From SG8-41 sp963802355 (GTDB lineage: Bacteria; Pseudomonadota; Gammaproteobacteria; Burkholderiales; SG8-41): 64,000 bases of DNA. The stretch lies in assembly GCA_963802355.1 (NCBI GenBank), contig CAWDIV010000014.1, positions 262,825 to 326,824 of the forward strand. The letters run 5' to 3'. The notes beneath the pieces are model-generated. The model did not search any database. It had not been told where the DNA came from and worked only from the letters and a program-made list of their open reading frames with translations. The position numbers and the translations under genes are program-made. Positions 7,841 through 16,471 of the stretch are shown here, piece after piece. Numbering within the stretch: position 1 is the first letter of the stretch; each line of letters opens with the position of its first letter.

Positions 7841-8434
7841 TCATCCCTGGATTTCGATTCCCAGCTCCTTCTTCAAGTCCGCCACCACCTGCACTTGCGA
7901 GCGCTTGCGCCACTTGGTGCGGTTGCCTATCGGTTGGTTCTCGATCTCGGGACGGACTTTCAGCCAGGTGAACACGGGCCCGGGCTCGCCCAGGATGCGC
8001 TCGACGTTGATGGAGAAAGTCTCGAGGTTGTCGTAGGCGTAGGCGCGGGGATAGCCGCAGGCGCGAGCGATGTCGTGGTAGGCGATCGTCTTGGCGTGAG
8101 GGACCGGCTGCCCGCCGGTGGTGGCGTAGCATTCATTGTCGAGCATGAAGTGATAGAAGTTTTTGGGCTGCTGCTCGGCGATGGTCGCGAGGATGCCCAT
8201 CGCCATCTGGATATCGCCGTCCGAATCGAACAGCACGATCTTCTCGCCCGGCTGCGCCAGGGCGAGACCCATCGCGAACGACGCGTGGCCGCCCATCGCA
8301 GGATCGCCCAGCGGCAGGTCCCGGTTCGGCTTGTCGCTGATGTTGACCCAGTGCCGGCCACCACGCCCCGGCACGACGATCGAGTTCCCGCGGTAGCGGT
8401 TGAAGACCTTGAGCATTTCGGCGGTGTCTATCAT
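7841..8434 (-). CDS. TPP-dependent decarboxylase, C-terminal (TPP-binding) subunit, ComE-like
   Basis: A 197-residue protein with the TPP/Mg-binding motif FDSDGDIQMAMG followed about 25 residues on by LDNECYATTGG. This is the small catalytic subunit of sulfopyruvate, phosphonopyruvate or related 2-oxoacid decarboxylases. Its partner is the next upstream gene (8604-9119), which has the pyrimidine-binding half. Together they match the two-subunit ComDE arrangement. Sulfopyruvate to sulfoacetaldehyde is the best-known reaction, but benzoylformate-like substrates are possible. GAGG precedes ATG 8434 at a usable distance. The gap between the two subunits is filled with repeats. Confidence 0.75.
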   Translation of the reverse strand: MIDTAEMLKVFNRYRGNSIVVPGRGGRHWVNISDKPNRDLPLGDPAMGGHASFAMGLALAQPGEKIVLFDSDGDIQMAMGILATIAEQQPKNFYHFMLDNECYATTGGQPVPHAKTIAYHDIARACGYPRAYAYDNLETFSINVERILGEPGPVFTWLKVRPEIENQPIGNRTKWRKRSQVQVVADLKKELGIEIQG

Positions 8435-8457
8435 CGCTCGTTACCTCGCTTGATGAA

Positions 8458-8600
8458 GCGTGACGTGGTGATGCGTGACGTAGTGAGGCGTGACCTGGCA
8501 ATTCATGTTCAGCGGTTCGCGCTTACTGCAACAGCACGCCGCATCACGTCACGCACTATCATGTCACGAAGCATCACGTCACGCAGGATCACGTCACGCT
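8458..8600. repeat. Inverted GCGTGACGT / ATCACGTCACGC array
   Basis: Three units of GCGTGACGTGGTGAT type (15-base period) at 8458-8495 face four units of ATCACGTCACGC type at 8540-8600, which are their reverse complement. The tract lies between two genes encoding subunits of one enzyme and could form a long hairpin in their mRNA. Confidence 0.75.
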
Positions 8601-8603
8601 TTT

Positions 8604-9119
8604 TCAATTAAAACCGTGATACTCGTCTGCCACCAGCACCGCGACCGGCCGCTTGGTCTTCTTCGCCTCCTCGAACGCGATTGAGATGCGCCCGGCGTCG
8701 GCGCCGTCTTCGACCAGGTAATAGTTGATGCCGAATGCGTTGAGAAAGCGCTCGGTGTAAGTCGCGGCCGTGTCGGTGTTCACGCCGTGGCGAGTCCAGC
8801 CGCGGTAACCGACCATCAGGACGACGGGAACATTCATCTGTATCGTCCATCCGCGCATCGAATCGCCGGACTCCATCAAGCCGGTGTTCTGGATCAGTAT
8901 GAGCGGCGTCTTGCCACCGGCCGAGATGCCTGACGCCGCGGAAAATGCGAGGCCTTCGCGGTTCACGCCGACCAGCGTCAGCGACGGCTCGGCCTTCATC
9001 AACAGGAAGAGCCAGTTGGTCTCGCTGTCGGGCAGCCAAACTACATGCGTCACGCCGTTCTTCTTCATCTGTTCGAGGACAACTTCTGGACTGAGACTGG
9101 CTTTCTGTGTGTCGCTCAC
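8604..9119 (-). CDS. TPP-dependent decarboxylase, N-terminal (pyrimidine-binding) subunit, ComD-like
   Basis: A 171-residue subunit resembling sulfopyruvate/phosphonopyruvate decarboxylase alpha chains. It has GVTHVVWLPDSETNWLF, VGVNREGLAFSAASGI (with the catalytic Glu that activates TPP) and ILIQNTGLMESGDSMRGW. I choose GTG 9119 because the family starts near this point and a purine-rich GACGAGG precedes it. ATG 9164 in the same frame is the alternative. The stop is 169 bases before the start of its partner, an unusually wide gap for an obligate pair. Confidence 0.7.
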   Translation of the reverse strand: MSDTQKASLSPEVVLEQMKKNGVTHVVWLPDSETNWLFLLMKAEPSLTLVGVNREGLAFSAASGISAGGKTPLILIQNTGLMESGDSMRGWTIQMNVPVVLMVGYRGWTRHGVNTDTAATYTERFLNAFGINYYLVEDGADAGRISIAFEEAKKTKRPVAVLVADEYHGFN

Positions 9120-9175
9120 GATGTGGTCCTCGTCCCTTTGCCCCGGCTGCGCGCGAGTCGCCATTCTACAGAGGG

Positions 9176-9535
9176 TTAGAAGCGATAGTTTCCCCGCGCG
9201 ATGCGCGCGCGGGCCCGGACCTCCGCTGCGCGCGCCAGCCAGTTCCAGAACCGCTCGATCCAGCCGCGCCACGGCGTGCGTCGCACGTGCGGAATCTGCA
9301 CCTGCACGACGCTAGGTTCGAGCGCATTGACGAGGGTCAGGCCGTCACGGTCGATGGTATAGCTGGCGCCGGGGTGCAGGTCTATGTCGCGGCGCTCGCC
9401 TTCCATCGTCAACCACACGCGGCCTTTGAGCGACGTCAGCACGACGCCCGCAGCGTCCTTGAGCGACAGACCGTGGCCGGATGGGAGGCACACGTTCGCG
9501 TCGGTCAGATTCAACGTCATGGCTGTCGTGCTCAT
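9176..9535 (-). CDS. DUF2917 family protein
   Basis: A 119-residue protein with the DUF2917 pattern: LSLKDAAGVVLTSLKGRVWLT (a WLT-type beta segment), then DIDLHPGASYTIDRDGLTLV. Function unknown; the fold is probably a small cupin-like barrel. ATG 9535 is supported by GGAGG 6 bases upstream. It is divergent from a LysR gene, an arrangement often seen for this family, suggesting the regulator controls it. Confidence 0.75.
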   Translation of the reverse strand: MSTTAMTLNLTDANVCLPSGHGLSLKDAAGVVLTSLKGRVWLTMEGERRDIDLHPGASYTIDRDGLTLVNALEPSVVQVQIPHVRRTPWRGWIERFWNWLARAAEVRARARIARGNYRF

Positions 9536-9674
9536 AGCACCTCCGATAGGGTTAGGGGTAGATTCGATCCATGCGTCTGGGGCATGCATCCGTCTGTTCA
9601 ACCGTACGCCATTCTCTTCGGGGGCATGCGGCGTGACAAACGATCTTTTGGTATTATTCGCATGACTTACGCTC

Positions 9675-10631
9675 ATGCGAACGCTACCCTCACTGGATCT
9701 CCTCCGCGGCTTCGAGGCGGCGGCGCGCCACTTGAGCTTCACCAAGGCAGCGAAAGAGCTGCACGTCACGCAGTCGGCGGTGAGCAGGCAGATCAAAACG
9801 TTGGAGGAACAGCTCGGCATCACGCTGTTTCGGCGGTTGAACCGCGCGCTGCTGCTCACCGAGGAAGGTCAGACACTCGCTCGCGCGGCGGCCGCGGCGT
9901 TGGAAGATATCGAGCAGGCGGTCGCGCGCCTTTCCGCGCGAGCTGATGACCAGCCGATCACCGTTACGGCGACGGTATCGTTCGCTGCGCTTTGGCTGGT
10001 GCCGCGGCTGGCGGGCTTCCGCGCGGCGCATCCACGTGCCGACGTACGGATCTCGGCCAGCAATGATTTCGTGAATCTGCGGCGTGGGAGCATCGATCTC
10101 GCGGTGCGCTTCTGCGAGCCGAAATCCGCCCCGCAGGGAGCGCTCCCTCTCACCGGAGAAGAGGTGTTTCCCGTAGCGAGCCCCCGCCTCGCGCACACGC
10201 GCGACCGCGCGCGCCCGTTAAATACGCCGGCGGACCTGAAGCACCACGTGCTGCTGCACTTCGCCGAACCGCAGGGCGAGCTGCCTTGGCTCACATGGCC
10301 CGAATGGCTGGTAGCGCTGAAAGTGCCCGAGCTGAAGCCGGCCGGGGCGCTGCACTTCAGCCATTACGATCAGCTGGTCCAGGCGGCAATCGGAGGCGAA
10401 GGCGTGGCGCTGGGGCGGGCACCGCTCCTGGAGCGGTTCCTCAAGAGCGGTGAGCTCGTCGCGCCCTTCGAGGATCGGGTGACGGTACGCCGCAAATATT
10501 TCGTTATCGTCGCGCCAGCCGCACGCGGCCGCGCCCGCGTGCAGCAGTTCGTCGACTGGCTCCTCGCCGAAGCCGGGGCCGGTGGGCCGGCCCCGGCTAA
10601 CGGCGCGGTGCCGCGCCGGAAGAAGACATGA
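9675..10631 (+). CDS. LysR-family transcriptional regulator, GcvA-like
   Basis: A 318-residue LysR regulator. The winged HTH at residues about 5-65 reads LSFTKAAKELHVTQSAVSRQIKTLE (quoted in part), followed by an effector domain (ITVTATVSFAALWLVPRLAGF) of the GcvA subgroup. It is divergent from the DUF2917 gene with a 139-base shared promoter region. The C-terminal tail after residue 295 is Ala/Gly/Pro-rich. Its stop is followed at once by a G-rich repeat element. Confidence 0.9.
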   Translation: MRTLPSLDLLRGFEAAARHLSFTKAAKELHVTQSAVSRQIKTLEEQLGITLFRRLNRALLLTEEGQTLARAAAAALEDIEQAVARLSARADDQPITVTATVSFAALWLVPRLAGFRAAHPRADVRISASNDFVNLRRGSIDLAVRFCEPKSAPQGALPLTGEEVFPVASPRLAHTRDRARPLNTPADLKHHVLLHFAEPQGELPWLTWPEWLVALKVPELKPAGALHFSHYDQLVQAAIGGEGVALGRAPLLERFLKSGELVAPFEDRVTVRRKYFVIVAPAARGRARVQQFVDWLLAEAGAGGPAPANGAVPRRKKT

Positions 10632-10652
10632 CGCCGCATGCGACAGTGAGTG

Positions 10653-10797
10653 GCGAGCGGAATGGGAAGGCCACGATGATTTTCCGGAAGGGACCGCTCC
10701 GCCGCTCGTCCCTCGCGAAGAACCCTCATCGTGCGACCGGGGGGTGCGGGGGGGAACGGGAAGGCCCCGATGACTGCCGGAAGGGGCCCGTTCCCCC
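10653..10797. repeat. G-rich dispersed repeat element, two tandem units
   Basis: Unit 1 (10653-10740) and unit 2 (10741-10797) share AACGGGAAGGCCCCGATG followed by CCGGAAGGGGCCCGTTCC, with CGCGAAGAACCCTCATCGTGCG between them. Related copies in the opposite orientation lie at 27383-27640. It ends exactly at the stop codon of the next minus-strand gene. Confidence 0.75.
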
Positions 10798-11802
10798 CTA
10801 GTCCAGTTTCATCTCCTTGATCACCGGCCGGAACTGGTCCATCTGCCGCTGCACGATGGCTTTCTGCTCTTCCGGCGAGGAGCCGACGGGCTCGGCCGCG
10901 AGGTCGTTGAACCGTTTCACCGTATCGGGATGACGCACCGCGGCGACCACCTCGCGGTGCAGCCTGGCGATGACCGCTTTCGGCGTCTTCGCAGGCGCGA
11001 GCAAACCGTTCCAGCCCTCGAATTCGAGCGCCGGCATGCCGAGCTCGCGCACAGTGGGCACGTCGGGCAGCACCGGGATCCGCTTCGATCCGCTCGTCGC
11101 GAGCGCCTTCAGCGTGCCGGCACGGATCTCGGAGAGCGAGGTGGAAAGCTGGTCGCCGCCGATCTGCACCCGCCCGGCGAGCAGCTCGAGCTTGAGCGGC
11201 GCCGCCCCCTTGAACGCAACGTGCGTCATGTCCACCTTCGCCTCGCGCTTGAACGTTTCGCCGAGGACGTTCATGACGGAGCCGGGACCTGTCGAGCCAT
11301 AGTTGTACTGCGGCTTGCTTTTCTGCATGTACGTCGCGAGGTCGCGCAGATTCTTCGCCGGCACGCTGGGGTGCGCGGTGATCACGAACGGCACGTACAC
11401 CGCGATCGAAACGCCCGCGAAGTCGGATTCGGCGTTGAAGGGGAGGCGCTTGGCGAGCGACTGGGCGACCGATGACAGCGGGAACGTGATGTTGGCCATC
11501 AGCATCGTGTAGCCGTCGGGGTTGGCCTTCGCCACCAGGTCGGCGCCGAGCGAGCCGCCCGCGCCGCCGCGGTTGTCCACGATGACCGGCTGGCCGGTGG
11601 ACTCGGTCATGCGCAGCGCCACGATGCGCGCGACCACGTCGGTGGTGCCGCCCGCCGGGAACGGCACTACGATCCGGATCGGCTTCGTCGGAAACGTTTC
11701 CTCCGCGTCTTTCCTCGCGGCAGCCTGCGCTGCGCCGGGACCGCACACGATTGCAACCAGACAGCACAGTGCTGCAGACAGAACCGCCTTTCTCTTCACC
11801 AT
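10798..11802 (-). CDS. Bug/TctC-family SBP
   Basis: A 334-residue periplasmic binding protein. Signal peptide MVKRKAVLSAALCCLVAIVC (cleavage near AQA), first loop IVVPFPAGGTTDVVARI, then DNRGGAGGSLGADLVAKANP and HVAFKGAAPLKLELLAG in place of the usual HVPYKG. It stands alone on the minus strand, divergent from the UdgX gene. Ligand unknown. The gene ends against a G-rich repeat element that also borders the LysR gene. Confidence 0.88.
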   Translation of the reverse strand: MVKRKAVLSAALCCLVAIVCGPGAAQAAARKDAEETFPTKPIRIVVPFPAGGTTDVVARIVALRMTESTGQPVIVDNRGGAGGSLGADLVAKANPDGYTMLMANITFPLSSVAQSLAKRLPFNAESDFAGVSIAVYVPFVITAHPSVPAKNLRDLATYMQKSKPQYNYGSTGPGSVMNVLGETFKREAKVDMTHVAFKGAAPLKLELLAGRVQIGGDQLSTSLSEIRAGTLKALATSGSKRIPVLPDVPTVRELGMPALEFEGWNGLLAPAKTPKAVIARLHREVVAAVRHPDTVKRFNDLAAEPVGSSPEEQKAIVQRQMDQFRPVIKEMKLD

Positions 11803-11967
11803 CGCGCGCTCCTCCTTTGAAGAATTTCCCCGTTACGGGCCTCGTCGACGGCAATCCAGAGGCGGCGGTGACGACAATCTACCTCACCCCGGCATCAGCG
11901 CAAAGATGGCGTAGGCGGAACCGATGGCGCGAGGCACCCGTCAGACTCTTGTCCAGGAAGATGCGAA

Positions 11968-12621
11968 ATGGCCCGATCGCGCCGACAACCGGTTAGACGC
12001 ACGCCCTCGGCAGGCCATGCCGGTCCACCGGGGGAACGCCTCGAAGAAACGCGGCGCGAAGCCGCGGAGTGCCGGGCGTGCACGTTGTGGAAGAACGCCA
12101 CCCAGACCGTCTTCGGCGAAGGCCCGGAGCGCGCAGCCGTCATGCTGGTCGGCGAACAACCGGGCGACCAGGAAGATCGCGCAGGCCATCCTTTCGTCGG
12201 CCCCGCCGGGCGGCTCCTCGACCGTGCGCTGTCCGACGCCGGCATCGATCGCAGCAAGGTCTACGTGACGAACGCGGTAAAGCACTTCAAGAATGAACCG
12301 CGCGGGAAACGCCGCATTCACAAGAAGCCGGCAGATGCGGAAATCGAAGCCTGCTACCAGTGGCTGGAGCGCGAGATCGAGCTCGTTGCGCCGCAGTTGA
12401 TCGTTGCGCTCGGCGCCACTGCGGCCCGCGCATTGGTCCGCCGCCCCACGCCGATCGAGCGCAATCGCGGCAAGCTGGTGGAATTTTCTGCCAGCATGCA
12501 GCTGTTGATCACGGTCCACCCCTCGATGCTGCTGCGTATCCCGGACGAGTACAAAGCCGCCGCGTACCGGCAATTCGTGAAGGACCTGAAGCTCGCTGTG
12601 CCTTACGTCACCGGAAGATAA
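11968..12621 (+). CDS. udgX: UdgX-type uracil-DNA glycosylase
   Basis: A 217-residue family 4-like uracil-DNA glycosylase of the UdgX class. It has the UdgX motif GEQPGDQED (residues 62-70) and the diagnostic KRRIH loop (114-118). In the characterised enzyme the His of that loop attacks the sugar after uracil excision and stays covalently bonded to DNA. The C-terminal HPSMLLR loop is present, as are candidate Fe-S cysteines in ECRACTL. I start at ATG 11968; homology proper begins near residue 25. No DNA-repair partner is adjacent; it is divergent from a Bug gene. Confidence 0.88.
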   Translation: MARSRRQPVRRTPSAGHAGPPGERLEETRREAAECRACTLWKNATQTVFGEGPERAAVMLVGEQPGDQEDRAGHPFVGPAGRLLDRALSDAGIDRSKVYVTNAVKHFKNEPRGKRRIHKKPADAEIEACYQWLEREIELVAPQLIVALGATAARALVRRPTPIERNRGKLVEFSASMQLLITVHPSMLLRIPDEYKAAAYRQFVKDLKLAVPYVTGR

Positions 12622-12816
12622 GCGGAACGCATCGACCGCTTCCGCCTGACCTGGGACCGACTTGCTCGGCGCCTCGCTGATCGAGATCGCTGCTCGAGTA
12701 GAACGCAGGTAGCTCTGCCCGGCTCCGCATTGGCGGCCGACGCATGCGCCAGGTACTTCCGGTCGGCGGCTCGCGTGAGTTCCATCCGGAAAAATTCCTC
12801 GACATGCGTGCCACCC

Positions 12817-13917
12817 TTAGCCTTTCCGATCAGTAACCTGGCTTGTCCCTGGTTTTTGAAGACATGGCTTCACGCCCAGGCTGTCTCCCAGCCGCGCGAG
12901 CTCATCGAAGATGGCACGCGGCAGCGGTATCCCGTCACGGGCGCGTTTCTCGAATGTGCGCTCGCCGCGCTCGCCGGGCATCAGAATCTCGCCCGCAGCG
13001 GGATCGCGCGGCAGCGCCTTCAACGCCGCGACGAGGCGGTCCACTTCGCCCCTGAACGCCGCCGGATCTCCGAACCTGGCGATATCGATCGCGATCGCAA
13101 GGGCGTTCTGGCGGTGGCGGCGTCCCTTCGCCGGCTTGCCGACCGTCTCGGCCAGGATCGGATTCCCGGCGATGAGGCTGGTCAGGCACTCGACCATCAG
13201 CGCGAGCCCGGAACCCTTTGGACCGGCGATCGGCAGCGGAATCTCCGCCCGCTGCGCGTCGGTCGTCGGGTTGCCGTCCTTGTCGAGCGCCCATTCTTTA
13301 GGTATCGGCTGTCCCTGCCTGCGCGCTTGCGCCAGTTTTCCGATCGAAACGATGCCCGCCCCCATATCAAGCACGACCGGGCCGTGGTCTCCGCCGGGAA
13401 CCGCGATGCACAACGGGCTGGTCGAAACGCCGGCAGCGCGCGCCCCGTGATACACCATGTTGGGTATTGATGCGGCAGTGACGATGGCCGCGACGCCCTG
13501 GTCCGCGGCTTTCAAAGCGTAATAACCGAGCGCGGCGGTGTGCGTAGTCGCGCGCACCAGCGCGAGACCGATCCCGGCGTCCTTCGCCTTTCGCGTTGCC
13601 GCATCCATTGCGGCGTTCATCGCCACCGGTCCCGCCGCGCGGTCCGCGTCGATCAGCAACGTGGCGGCGGTTTCAGTGAGGATCGAGATGTCGGCTTTCG
13701 GATTGAGGTCACCGGCTTCGATCATCTCGACGTAGCGCGGAATCCGCGACACGCCGTGAGAATCCGTTCCGCGCAGATTGGCCCAGACGAGGACGTCCGC
13801 GACGATTGCTGCGTGCGCTTCCGACATGCCGGCTCGCTCAAACACCGTTCTTACGAAGCGAGCGAGCTCATCGGCGGCCACCATCACGGGGACGGACCGT
13901 TTCTGTTCACTATTCAC
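12817..13917 (-). CDS. Ldh-family NAD(P)-dependent oxidoreductase
   Basis: A 366-residue malate/L-lactate-dehydrogenase-family enzyme. The substrate/NAD motif NLRGTDSHGVSRIPRYVEM is intact, as are VRATTHTAALGYYAL (active-site His), VVLDMGAGIVSIGKL and GPKGSGLALMVE. The reaction is probably oxidation of a 2-hydroxyacid or reduction of a 2-oxoacid. It lies 57 bases downstream of nothing co-directional, so it may be a single-gene unit. The roughly 30 residues after the usual C-terminus (LGVKPCLQKPGTSQVTDRKG) are probably a read-through tail. It differs from the 5324 paralogue in keeping S-H-G. Confidence 0.85.
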   Translation of the reverse strand: MNSEQKRSVPVMVAADELARFVRTVFERAGMSEAHAAIVADVLVWANLRGTDSHGVSRIPRYVEMIEAGDLNPKADISILTETAATLLIDADRAAGPVAMNAAMDAATRKAKDAGIGLALVRATTHTAALGYYALKAADQGVAAIVTAASIPNMVYHGARAAGVSTSPLCIAVPGGDHGPVVLDMGAGIVSIGKLAQARRQGQPIPKEWALDKDGNPTTDAQRAEIPLPIAGPKGSGLALMVECLTSLIAGNPILAETVGKPAKGRRHRQNALAIAIDIARFGDPAAFRGEVDRLVAALKALPRDPAAGEILMPGERGERTFEKRARDGIPLPRAIFDELARLGDSLGVKPCLQKPGTSQVTDRKG

Positions 13918-13974
13918 GAGTGCTCTTCGGACGACAATGACACGCGGCCGCCGATAAATGGCGCCGACGCGCGC

Positions 13975-14856
13975 CTACTGCCGGCCGCTTGCCGCTGGAA
14001 AGTGCTTCTCCAGCCAGTTCCTCAGGAGGTCGATCACCAGCGTGTTGCCTTCCGCGAACATGAAATGATCGACGTCGGCGACGAGGTGCAGGTCGGTCGG
14101 CTGGCCGGCGCGGGCGAAGAGATCGAGGGACTGCTCGGTGGGCGTGACCGAGTCGTTCGAGGAATGCAGGAGCATGAGCGGCCGGGGGGCGATGTTACCG
14201 ACCACGTCGTTGGCCGTGAACGCGTACATACTCTCGACCACTTCGAACGGGAACTCCATGATCGATCCCTGCGACAGGTTGCCGCGCAGGGAGGGCGGAA
14301 TCGGCACGACGTCATAGCGCGACACCATGATGGATTTCCCTGTCTGCTCGCGCTCCCGTTTGCCCCGCTCCATCATGTCGGTAAACTTCTTCCACGCCAT
14401 GGGCGATGCGTGCTGCGCGCGGAATTTTTTCGCACCGTCGCCCCAGCCGCTGGAAGAGATGCAGGCGGCGATTCTCCTGTCCACTCCCGCCGCGTACACC
14501 GCGACCGCCGCACCGAAGCTCTGCCCCGACACTCCGATGCGTTGCGAATCGACTTCGGAGCGAGTGGCGAGAAACGTGAACGCGCTCTTCGTATCCTCGA
14601 CCTGCTCGAGGCAGATGACTTTGCCGCGCGGGCCCTCGCTCTCGCCGCAGCCGCGCATGTCGAACCGCAGCGTCACGTAGCCGAGACCCGCGAATAGTTT
14701 CGCGACGGCCACCGTGCCGCCGCTGTCCTTGTTGCTGCCGAAGCCGTGCAGCACGAGGAAGCCGGGCCGGCGCTCGCGCGCGTCCCGGCTCTCGGGCAGA
14801 TGCACTACCCCGGCCAGCTTCAGGCCGCCCGAGGCGAAAGTGACGCGCTCCTCCAC
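13975..14856 (-). CDS. Alpha/beta hydrolase (serine esterase/peptidase-like)
   Basis: A 293-residue alpha/beta hydrolase. The oxyanion segment is VLHGFGSNKDSGGT, the nucleophile elbow GVSGQSFGAAVA (GxSxG), the acid LHSSNDSVTP and the catalytic His VADVDHFMF, giving a complete triad. It is close to the S9-peptidase-like/serine aminopeptidase group; substrate unknown. The GTG start at 14856 directly abuts the TAG stop of the upstream small secreted protein, so the two are translationally linked. Confidence 0.82.
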   Translation of the reverse strand: MEERVTFASGGLKLAGVVHLPESRDARERRPGFLVLHGFGSNKDSGGTVAVAKLFAGLGYVTLRFDMRGCGESEGPRGKVICLEQVEDTKSAFTFLATRSEVDSQRIGVSGQSFGAAVAVYAAGVDRRIAACISSSGWGDGAKKFRAQHASPMAWKKFTDMMERGKREREQTGKSIMVSRYDVVPIPPSLRGNLSQGSIMEFPFEVVESMYAFTANDVVGNIAPRPLMLLHSSNDSVTPTEQSLDLFARAGQPTDLHLVADVDHFMFAEGNTLVIDLLRNWLEKHFPAASGRQ

Positions 14857-15150
14857 CTACTTTTTCTTCTTGTCGTCGGCCTTCGCTTTTCCGTCGTCTT
14901 TGACCTCGACGTTGGTCGCGGTCATCGTGTACTTTATCGTAACCCGCGAACCTTTCTTGAGATCGCCCTTCACCTTGGTGTCCTTGTTGCGCGCGATCTC
15001 CCATCTCTCCTTGTCTTTTTCAACAGTGATGACGTCGTTCGTCACGTCGAGGACGGGGCCCGTTACCTGGTAGTCCTTGGGCCCGGCAGCAATCGCCATC
15101 GACGCACCCAAGAGAACCGCGACACATCCGCCCAGAATACGCTTGGTCAT
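14857..15150 (-). CDS. Small periplasmic protein, unknown
   Basis: A 97-residue protein with a clean signal peptide (MTKRILGGCVAVLLGASMAI, cleavage after AIA). The mature domain, YQVTGPVLDVTNDVITVEKD and so on, looks like a small beta-barrel of OB type. It ends in a Lys/Asp-rich tail ADDKKKK. ATG 15150 is supported by AAAGGAGG 5-6 bases upstream; the longer frame to 15225 is not. It is the first gene of a tight pair with the hydrolase, with zero spacing. Function unknown. Confidence 0.7.
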   Translation of the reverse strand: MTKRILGGCVAVLLGASMAIAAGPKDYQVTGPVLDVTNDVITVEKDKERWEIARNKDTKVKGDLKKGSRVTIKYTMTATNVEVKDDGKAKADDKKKK

Positions 15151-15221
15151 AGATCCTCCTTTGATTGAAGCGACACGAAAATAAAGAAACAAAACCACCA
15201 ACTGACAGAAATGCGCGATCG

Positions 15222-15614
15222 TCAACGCCGGTCGCCCATTGGCGTGGGTGCCGTCGTATAGATCACCATCCGGAGATCAAGCCCGTCTTTCTTGCCGTAG
15301 TATGAGCTTTTTCGCTGGTCGTACTGGTTACAAACTTTTCCGATCAGCCGGTCCTCATCGTAGTCTATCTTCTTTATCACCGTGCCATCGGCCGTGAGGA
15401 ACGACGCGCTGTACACGCCTTTTCCGGTGGTACGCCCCACTCTGACCACGACGTCGATCCTCACCGTGTCATCGGTCAGGTCGGGATAAATCGCGCGAGG
15501 AAACCACACCGTAAACACGTGCTGCAGGTTCTTGAGCCCGATTTCAGTAAGTTGATAACCCTCGGCCACGCAAGAGCCGATGATTAGGCGCCTCTCAACA
15601 AAGTATCCTGCCAT
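15222..15614 (-). CDS. Hypothetical protein
   Basis: A possible 130-residue protein between the class II aldolase gene and the small secreted protein. Segments such as HVFTVWFPRAIYPDLTDDTV and RIDVVVRVGRTTGKGVYSAS have normal amino-acid balance and beta-strand periodicity, but I do not recognise the family. The start is uncertain: ATG 15614 is used, and the frame is open to 15686. No clear signal peptide or Shine-Dalgarno. It could be a decayed lipoprotein gene. Confidence 0.4.
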   Translation of the reverse strand: MAGYFVERRLIIGSCVAEGYQLTEIGLKNLQHVFTVWFPRAIYPDLTDDTVRIDVVVRVGRTTGKGVYSASFLTADGTVIKKIDYDEDRLIGKVCNQYDQRKSSYYGKKDGLDLRMVIYTTAPTPMGDRR

Positions 15615-15692
15615 GCTGGCCCTGACCGGATTCACGAAAGCACCAAGATTAGACCGATTCAAAACGATTCGGCAAATCCTGTTCAAATTCGC

Positions 15693-16415
15693 CTATTCCT
15701 CACTCACGCGCTTCTTCCAGAGCTCCCACGGCCGGTCGAGGACACCGTTGATGGTCGCCGTCGCGTTCGCGGCCTCGCGTTCGTTCAGGAACGTGATCTC
15801 GCCGAGCCGCATCGCCTCGGATTGCAGGCGCGCGTTCACTTCAGCGTAGATGGCCCGATAAACGACCTGCTTGACGGAGCTTCCGACCGCGACCGAGCCG
15901 TGGCCCCGCATGAGCGCGAACGTCGCCGGCCCGAGGCTTTTCGCGAGGGCCGCGCCGAGCTTGCGATCGCGGATCAGCATGTCCGTGGCCGGGCCGCCCT
16001 CGTCGCGTATCTCGAAGATCGGCGTCGATGAGCCGAGAAAACCGCTCATGTGGAAAATGGGGCGCAACTGCGTTCCGGTGGCGCCGTACGGTATGACCGA
16101 GAGTGAATGGCTGTGAACAACCGCCTGCACGTCGGGACGCAGGCGGTAGATCTCGCTGTGAATGAACCGTTCGAGGTACGCCTTGCGGCCTTTCGCCTCG
16201 ACAGCTTCGCCCTCGAGATCGAATTCCATGATGTCGGCGGCCGTGACTGTACCGGGCGCGATGCTGCGGGCGAGCAGAAAACGCTCGGGATTCCGATTAT
16301 CCCGCACGCTCACGTGGCCGAAGCCGTCCACCACGCCTTCCTTGAACAAGATGTGGTTGGCGATGACGAGATCCCCGATCAACGCCTTGTTCACTGTTCT
16401 TTTCTTTGCGGCCAT
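15693..16415 (-). CDS. Class II aldolase/adducin family protein
   Basis: A 240-residue zinc aldolase-fold protein. Zinc ligands are visible in VVHSHSLSVIPYG (HxH) and in FALMRGHGSVAVG, with the catalytic Glu likely in the GFGHVSVRDNRNPERFLL region. Members cleave or decarboxylate small hydroxyacids (L-fuculose phosphate type) or act in secondary pathways. ATG 16415 is chosen over upstream codons because AGGAGGGG lies 6 bases before it. It lies 56 bases downstream of a Bug gene on the same strand, suggesting a linked uptake and breakdown role. Confidence 0.85.
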   Translation of the reverse strand: MAAKKRTVNKALIGDLVIANHILFKEGVVDGFGHVSVRDNRNPERFLLARSIAPGTVTAADIMEFDLEGEAVEAKGRKAYLERFIHSEIYRLRPDVQAVVHSHSLSVIPYGATGTQLRPIFHMSGFLGSSTPIFEIRDEGGPATDMLIRDRKLGAALAKSLGPATFALMRGHGSVAVGSSVKQVVYRAIYAEVNARLQSEAMRLGEITFLNEREAANATATINGVLDRPWELWKKRVSEE

Positions 16416-16471
16416 CAGGCCCCTCCTCGACGCCCACCGATTGATCCGCCGCACCGTTTGGCGGCGGATGA

